Shown: positions 1 through 4,402 of the stretch, piece by piece
Layout: each line of letters opens with the position of its first letter
Numbering within the stretch: position 1 is the stretch's first letter
Assembly: GCA_003527555.1 (NCBI GenBank)
Contig: DPWT01000040.1
Coordinates: 1 to 6,461, forward strand
Reading direction: 5' to 3'
Source of the DNA: Verrucomicrobiales bacterium
GTDB lineage: Bacteria > Verrucomicrobiota > Verrucomicrobiia > Verrucomicrobiales > Akkermansiaceae
DNA: 6,461 nucleotides
Notes under the pieces: model-generated
Told to the model about the DNA's origin: nothing
The model's input: only the letters and a program-made list of their open reading frames with translations
Databases searched by the model: none
Position numbers and translations under genes: made by a program

Positions 1-1832
1 ACTTCATCGAGCGCAACCTTCGACGGGTTCTTCGGCGCACCAATACGGAATGGATTTGCCTGCGTCGGTGGGATCTTGATGTGCGGGACTTTAGCGGTCT
101 TAACTTTCACACCATCTAGATAGAGCTGCATTTCTCCAGCACCGGCGGAAGCATCGTGATTCCAGACGGCGGCAAAATGATGGGGCTTGAGATCGGTGAT
201 AGGTAATTTTTCACTGAGCGCCTGAATTATTTGCGGACCGTTGTCGTAGAAAAAACACATCTGCCCGTTAGGCCGGATGTCGATATGCCATCCCTGTTTG
301 TCATTGGCATCACCACTACGAGTGCCGGCTAAAAATACCGCCTTACGCGTCTTTGCAACCAGAAACCAACCTTCACAGGTGAATGAACGATCAGCACGCA
401 AGGCGAACTTACCTGTAGGACTTGGTTCGACCCAAACCCCAAGGCTCATGGCTGCGGTATTCGTAATATCATGGGGTGGAAGAGCAGAGGGAGCGATCGC
501 ACCAATCGTCTTTCCAGGCGCTAACATCGGAAGCGACGATTTGTTTTTTGAGTCGATCAATTTTTCACCTATGGAATCCGGCTCCATCCGCCACCATGCT
601 ACTGTCGGGTCAGTTTCTGGTGGAATATCCACGATGGGTTTGGGATCTGGCTCAGGGGGTGGAATGATAGCTGTAGGATTGGGTTTGGGGTCGTGAACTA
701 TCGGAGCATCTGTTTTGGTTATTGGTGGAGCCGGAATAGCCTGAGGGGTATCAGGAATGGGGTCAGATAGATCGCGCGGGGGTGTAGGCTCAGCCTTGGC
801 CGTTGATATATCGTCTGAATGAACCAATGAATCATCTGGCACCTGACTCCCGATGTAATGCATAACACCCCAAGTAAGCAATCCGAGCACGATCACGCTA
901 ATGAGAGACAACCCCACAGCCTTGCGGGCCACGCTGGATCGTTTTCCAACAGCAGAATTTCGAAATTTTCGAGTATCACTTGGGACTTCAAGCGAAACCG
1001 TCTCTGCATCTTGGGAAAGAGTGGATACGCTGATCAATGGTGCTTCCATTGCCGGTGATAGAGCTTCGCTAAATGGCGGGGCTAACTGGGCTTCTGCAGT
1101 CTGGTGATCGTGGCACTGAAGAAAAAACGGTTTTATATTCAGTGTCGTTGATTCCAGTTCTGCACGATATGCCTCAATATCGAATGCAACTCTGCGAAAA
1201 TCCACCTTCAAAGTTTCCGAATCGTAGATGACATAAACGCCACGGAGATCCTCTGCATTACGCGGCTCGCCGACGGATCCTACGTTGATAATATAGCGGC
1301 ACGATGGGTCCAGCTGCTGATTTTGATCAGGCATCTCGCTGACACTACGTTTACCCTTTAATTGAAATATTTTCGGATGGTGCGTGTGCCCGACAAAGGT
1401 CACAAAATGCTTGGATCCGGTGAAATTTTCTAACGCTTTTTTCTGATCATCAATGTAATCAAATCGCCCGGGCTCCAAAATTTCAGCATGAACAAACAGA
1501 ATATCTTGCGTGTCGATCGCAATCGGCGCCGTCTTCAAAAATTCGTGCGATTCGGCTGTGAGCGCCTGCTTCGTCCACTCGGTTGAATGCTTGGCGTTAT
1601 CGTTGAAAACCGAATAGTCTATCATCCCGGCAGCGGCCGCCTCATGGTTACCGATGATAAAGTTTTTTGTCACTGCTCTTATCCCAGACAGCACCTCCTC
1701 GGGCTTCGGACCATAGCCAACTGCATCTCCCAAACAAACTAACACATCAACCCGCTGCGCTCGAATATCTGACAAAGCTTCTTCCCAAGCTCTGAGGTTG
1801 GCGTGAACATCTGAAAAAATCGCGTAACGCAT
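1..1832 (-). CDS. Membrane-anchored metallophosphoesterase with C-terminal LamG-like domain (3' end off the window)
   Basis: The frame is open from an ATG at 1832 to the left edge, giving 610 codons and no stop, so the C-terminus is missing. Residues 1-215 are a calcineurin-like metallophosphoesterase of the small ApaH/YfcE-like bacterial type. All metal-site motifs are visible: D8-x-H10 in SDVHAN, G35-D36, G61-N62-H63-E64, H115 and GHTH at 148-151, followed by NVGSVGEPR at 183-191. Catalysis is therefore probably intact; the substrate is unknown. After a low-complexity spacer comes one hydrophobic helix (about 306-327), preceded by R288, K289, R291, K297, R298, R303 and K304, so the N-terminus should be cytosolic. 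Residues 330-411 form a stalk with 23 prolines. From A412-W413-W414 onward the sequence resembles a LamG/concanavalin-like jellyroll, with EGWF near 484 and LYLDGVKV near 569. No Shine-Dalgarno is visible, but the start is fixed by the MRYAIFSDVH opening, typical of the family. The phosphoesterase call is strong and the LamG call is good. Confidence 0.88.
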   Translation of the reverse strand, partial: MRYAIFSDVHANLRAWEEALSDIRAQRVDVLVCLGDAVGYGPKPEEVLSGIRAVTKNFIIGNHEAAAAGMIDYSVFNDNAKHSTEWTKQALTAESHEFLKTAPIAIDTQDILFVHAEILEPGRFDYIDDQKKALENFTGSKHFVTFVGHTHHPKIFQLKGKRSVSEMPDQNQQLDPSCRYIINVGSVGEPRNAEDLRGVYVIYDSETLKVDFRRVAFDIEAYRAELESTTLNIKPFFLQCHDHQTAEAQLAPPFSEALSPAMEAPLISVSTLSQDAETVSLEVPSDTRKFRNSAVGKRSSVARKAVGLSLISVIVLGLLTWGVMHYIGSQVPDDSLVHSDDISTAKAEPTPPRDLSDPIPDTPQAIPAPPITKTDAPIVHDPKPNPTAIIPPPEPDPKPIVDIPPETDPTVAWWRMEPDSIGEKLIDSKNKSSLPMLAPGKTIGAIAPSALPPHDITNTAAMSLGVWVEPSPTGKFALRADRSFTCEGWFLVAKTRKAVFLAGTRSGDANDKQGWHIDIRPNGQMCFFYDNGPQIIQALSEKLPITDLKPHHFAAVWNHDASAGAGEMQLYLDGVKVKTAKVPHIKIPPTQANPFRIGAPKNPSKVALDE

Positions 1833-1955
1833 AATGGATTAGTGATATCGAAAAAGTATCTACATAGATTTCCCGAACAGGATTAAGCGGGATCGTGTCG
1901 GCCGATCATTTACCAACAACATCAAGAATCTAACGAATCAGACGAGGCAATTCTT

Positions 1956-2008
1956 GCAAACAATGATCTATATCTTTCAGGGCGATAGCAACGGCATCGC
2001 AAACAATG
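1956..2008. repeat. Pair of 10-bp direct repeats upstream of the metallophosphoesterase gene
   Basis: The sequence GCAAACAATG occurs exactly at 1956-1965 and again at 1999-2008, 43 bp apart start to start, close to four helical turns. Each copy is preceded by GGCA at slightly different spacing. The pair lies 124-176 bp upstream of the start codon at 1832. Same-face spacing upstream of a gene would fit a pair of regulator binding sites, but that is inference. A 10-bp match in about 190 bp can arise by chance at the level of a few percent. Confidence 0.35.
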
Positions 2009-2013
2009 CACGG

Positions 2014-2057
2014 TACAAATAAAAAACCTCACCCCCGATGTGATGGGAGTGAGGTTT
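2014..2057 (-). terminator. Intrinsic terminator of the oxidoreductase gene
   Basis: The arms AAACCTCAC (2024-2032) and GTGAGGTTT (2049-2057) are perfect inverted repeats of 9 bp. After one C-A mismatch the stem continues with three more G-C pairs (2034-2036 with 2045-2047), leaving a loop of about 8 nt. Read on the minus strand, the stem runs directly into a T-rich tract (TTTTTTATTTG, 2016-2026), the classical rho-independent layout. It starts 32 nt after the oxidoreductase stop codon. The plus-strand side has no T-tract, so it works in one direction and insulates the metallophosphoesterase gene from readthrough. Confidence 0.88.
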
Positions 2058-2089
2058 GTATGATAGTTGGTTGTTATCCTGGATTCCTT

Positions 2090-3451
2090 TTATTTCCACA
2101 GTTTCTCACCGTATTGCCATTCCTCAGGGGTTGGCTCCTTGATGAGCTCGTTGAGTTCGGGTTGTCCCTTGACGAGCATCTTTTCGTTATCCCATTCGAT
2201 CGTCTTGCCGGTGCGCTGTGCAAGTGCGCCGAGAAGCACCATTTCCGTGAGTGGTGCGGCATAATCAAATTGTGATCCAGGTGTTGGTCCTTCGCCTTTA
2301 ATCGCACGGACCCACTCTTCAATAGGGCCACCTTTCACGGATGGAATTCGATCCATCTTCGCTAATTTAGGTCTCAGCTCCATGAAAGTATCATTGGGAG
2401 TAATTCGTGGACTGCGTGGACGCATACCTGGATGGTATAGGGTATTTTCTGAGCCCTCCATGTACATACCACCTTCAGCGTCGAGTTTCTTCCCTTCGTC
2501 CCAGCGTTTAGGCAGTGGCACGTCGTAGCCTTTTTCGTACCACTTCAGTTTGACCGGTGGCTTATTTCCACGGGCGGGGAAATGATAGGTGGTCACTGAA
2601 CTCATCGGGATGAAGTCCGGGTGGGGTGGCTCCTTACGCTCAACTTCCACCTCGGTAGGCGAGCCGAGGCCAAGCGCCCAGAACGGAGCGTCAAACGTGT
2701 GGCAACCGATGTCACCGAGGGCACCACAACCGTAGTCCCACCATCCGCGCCAACGAGTAGGAACATAGTCGGCGCTGTAGTCGCGGTGTTTGGCTGGCCC
2801 CTGCCAGAGTTTCCAATCAAGTGTGCCGGGAGCAGGTCCTGATTTCGGTGGAAATTGTGACGGCGGCACAAACCATGGCCCGAGGGGTCGGTTCGTCCAA
2901 GTCACCACTTCCTTCACTTCACCGACGACTCCACCGTCAACCCACTCCTTGATTCGGCGCATGCCGTCAAAGGTGTGACCTTGGTTACCCATCTGGGTGA
3001 CCACTTTGTAATGCTTGGCGGCCATGCGCAGGGTACGGCACTGCCAGATATTATGCGCGAGCGGTTTCTGCACAAATACGTGTTTACCGCGCTCAATTGC
3101 GGCCATGGCAGCAGCGAAGTGGGTGTGATCGGGTGTTGAGATCGCCACGGCGTCGATGTCGTCACCCATCTTGTCAAGCATCACACGGAAGTCCTTGAAG
3201 CGTGGCGCCTTCGGAAATTTTTTGTAGGCCCACCCACAACGGGCGTCATCGACATCACAGAGTGCCACTTGGTTTTCGTTAGCAGCTGACCTTGTCGCGT
3301 ATCCTCCCATGCCCCCAACCCCAACCACAGCGATGTTGAGTTTGCTGTTGGCTGATTTACCAGGCTTGCCGATCGCGAAGCGAGGAAGTGTTGTCGATGC
3401 GGCGGCTATTGTGGCTGTTTTAAGAAATTTACGGCGTGAGTGGTCGTTCAT
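2090..3451 (-). CDS. Tat-exported Gfo/Idh/MocA family oxidoreductase
   Basis: This complete 453-residue protein is a predicted NAD(P)-dependent sugar or polyol dehydrogenase of the Gfo/Idh/MocA family; the substrate cannot be read. It opens with a twin-arginine signal (S5-R6-R7-K8-F9-L10-K11, then an alanine-rich stretch to about 28), so it should be exported already folded with its cofactor. The Rossmann domain starts near 38, with the nucleotide loop GVGGMGG at 44-50, D66 at the end of the second strand and STPDHTH at 105-111. The family's EKP motif appears as Q128-K129-P130-L131. The C-terminal domain has the DIGCHTFD signature (D247, H251), the usual site of the catalytic histidine. Length and motifs match the exported form common in planctomycetes and verrucomicrobia. 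The start is fixed by the Tat motif at residue 5; no Shine-Dalgarno is visible. It follows the PAS-AraC gene in the same direction after a 120-bp gap and ends at a strong terminator. Co-transcription with the regulator is possible, but no clear promoter or terminator in the gap decides it. Confidence 0.93.
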   Translation of the reverse strand: MNDHSRRKFLKTATIAAASTTLPRFAIGKPGKSANSKLNIAVVGVGGMGGYATRSAANENQVALCDVDDARCGWAYKKFPKAPRFKDFRVMLDKMGDDIDAVAISTPDHTHFAAAMAAIERGKHVFVQKPLAHNIWQCRTLRMAAKHYKVVTQMGNQGHTFDGMRRIKEWVDGGVVGEVKEVVTWTNRPLGPWFVPPSQFPPKSGPAPGTLDWKLWQGPAKHRDYSADYVPTRWRGWWDYGCGALGDIGCHTFDAPFWALGLGSPTEVEVERKEPPHPDFIPMSSVTTYHFPARGNKPPVKLKWYEKGYDVPLPKRWDEGKKLDAEGGMYMEGSENTLYHPGMRPRSPRITPNDTFMELRPKLAKMDRIPSVKGGPIEEWVRAIKGEGPTPGSQFDYAAPLTEMVLLGALAQRTGKTIEWDNEKMLVKGQPELNELIKEPTPEEWQYGEKLWK

Positions 3452-3571
3452 GATAGATGTTGGTGATTCGGTTATGGATGCTTTCAGACGGCGGTAGAAC
3501 CTAATATAAAGTAGCAGGGGTTATCAAACCTAAATTTGAAAATGGATGAGAGGAAGGAAGAGAGCGATAGT

Positions 3572-4312
3572 TCATCGGAAAAAATTTCGATATTCCTTTG
3601 GAGTGATGCCGGTTTCCCGTTTGAACATACGACTGAACTGGCTCTGATCATAAAAACCACATCTCTGTGCGACGTCACCTAGGGAATGGGCATGCTGAGC
3701 GAGAATGGCACGGGCTGCATTCACTCGGGCGAGGATAATAAACCGGGTGGGTGACATCTCGAATTGTGCTTTGAATTTGCGTTCAAACTGACTCACAGAA
3801 AGGCTCACCATTTTTGCGAGATCAGGAACTTTTAGCTTCTCCTGATAGTGTTCCAGAACCCAGTCCACGGCGAGCTTGAGGGTGGAATATTCGGCGTGAA
3901 GGAATGGCGAGTTTGCAAGTGGCCTCATCAGCCCGGCAATTCCAATGACTTCACCCGAACGGTCGAACAGCGGGTGTTTGGTGGAAAGGAACCAGCGCTG
4001 AGTGCCAACACTATCATATACGAGCCAACGCTGTTCTGGCAGAGGTTCACCGGACTCCATCACACGTTGATCTTCATCCACATAGGCAGCGGCCATTGAG
4101 GGAGGATGAAAATCGAAGTCCGTTTTACCGATGATTTCGCTTTCGGAAGTCAGCCCGTGGCGATCCAGAGACGAGCGGTTCACTGCCATGAAACGCCCAT
4201 CCCTATCCTTGGCGAAAAAATGCACTTCCGGAGTCCAATCCAATAAGCGTATGATATCGGTTACACTCCTTAGATCGTTGAAAAATCGACCTTGAAGTGC
4301 CTCAGGTTTCAT
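3572..4312 (-). CDS. PAS-AraC family transcriptional regulator
   Basis: This 246-residue soluble regulator has an N-terminal PAS sensor (about 20-132) and a C-terminal AraC-type double helix-turn-helix (about 145-246). The PAS part shows FFAKDRDGRFMAVN (32-45) and GKTDFDFHP (62-70), the pattern of PAS_4-like domains. The DNA-binding part shows SVSQFERKFKAQFEMSP (172-188) in the first HTH and the signature from CGFYDQSQFSRMFK (218-231) to GITPKEYR (235-242) in the second. There is no signal peptide or membrane segment, so it should sense a cytosolic ligand, not identifiable from sequence. I chose the ATG at 4312 over a GTG at 4390 for three reasons: GAGAG lies 4 nt upstream, a -10-like box falls between the two starts, and the extra 26 residues resemble no domain. 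It is divergent from the cytochrome c/DUF1549 gene and upstream of the oxidoreductase. Control of one or both is the natural inference, with autoregulation possible. Confidence 0.92.
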   Translation of the reverse strand: MKPEALQGRFFNDLRSVTDIIRLLDWTPEVHFFAKDRDGRFMAVNRSSLDRHGLTSESEIIGKTDFDFHPPSMAAAYVDEDQRVMESGEPLPEQRWLVYDSVGTQRWFLSTKHPLFDRSGEVIGIAGLMRPLANSPFLHAEYSTLKLAVDWVLEHYQEKLKVPDLAKMVSLSVSQFERKFKAQFEMSPTRFIILARVNAARAILAQHAHSLGDVAQRCGFYDQSQFSRMFKRETGITPKEYRNFFR

Positions 4313-4316
4313 ATTT

Positions 4317-4321
4317 CTCTC
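4317..4321 (-). promoter_or_regulatory. Ribosome binding site deciding the start of the PAS-AraC gene
   Basis: On the minus strand GAGAG, within AAAGAGAGAAAT, lies 4 nt before the ATG at 4312. It is a short but recognisable Shine-Dalgarno. At the alternative GTG at 4390 the only purine run (GGGAG) sits 1 nt from the start codon, too close to work. This supports the shorter 246-residue protein. Confidence 0.5.
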
Positions 4322-4336
4322 TTTATTGATGCCGAA

Positions 4337-4366
4337 ATAATACAAAAGAATGCGAAGCGAGTCCAA
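4337..4366 (-). promoter_or_regulatory. Candidate promoter of the PAS-AraC gene
   Basis: Read on the minus strand, TATTAT (4337-4342) matches the -10 consensus at five of six positions. A weak TTGGAC (4361-4366) lies 18 bp upstream at the -35 position, with only three matches. Transcription would start near 4330, giving a leader of about 18 nt before the ATG at 4312. A weak -35 is typical of promoters that need an activator. Consensus matching in AT-rich DNA produces false hits, so this is tentative. Confidence 0.35.
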
Positions 4367-4402
4367 TACTTTTCCCGCAAACCATGTCACGCTCCCATCT
4401 TC

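Larger units (their letters stand above)
4313..4402. promoter_or_regulatory. Divergent promoter region between the PAS-AraC and PSCyt1/DUF1549 genes
   Basis: This 90-bp gap must hold the 5' signals of both divergent genes unless they lie inside the coding regions. Its left half is AT-rich. A candidate minus-strand promoter is listed separately. On the plus strand I see no convincing -35/-10 pair and no Shine-Dalgarno before the ATG at 4403. No long inverted repeat is visible; AraC-type proteins often bind short direct repeats, which I could not delineate by eye. Confidence 0.6.

Noticed and set aside
277..696. Plus-strand open frame of 139 codons with a glycine-rich end
   Set aside because: It lies opposite the proline-rich stalk and LamG part of the metallophosphoesterase. 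Its glycine runs are simply the complement of proline codons, and no domain is recognisable.
1858..1869. Short inverted repeat ATCTA/TAGAT just upstream of the start at 1832
   Set aside because: Five-bp arms are too short to call an operator without a second copy or conservation.
1891..1907. Imperfect palindrome with GATCG/CGATC arms around TCGGCCGA, upstream of the metallophosphoesterase
   Set aside because: The arms are short, no T-tract follows and the element occurs once; it is within chance expectation for a GC-rich patch.
2006..2275. Plus-strand open frame of 89 codons over the terminator and the end of the oxidoreductase
   Set aside because: It runs through the terminator hairpin and overlaps the well-supported oxidoreductase on the other strand; the translation resembles nothing.
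3503..3527. Promoter-like pair TTGATA and TATATT on the minus strand before the oxidoreductase
   Set aside because: The spacer is only 13 bp, too short for a housekeeping sigma factor, and no alternative -35 at 16-18 bp is convincing.
4313..4390. N-terminal extension of the PAS-AraC regulator from a GTG at 4390
   Set aside because: It lacks a usable ribosome binding site, contains a promoter-like -10 box and adds no recognisable domain.
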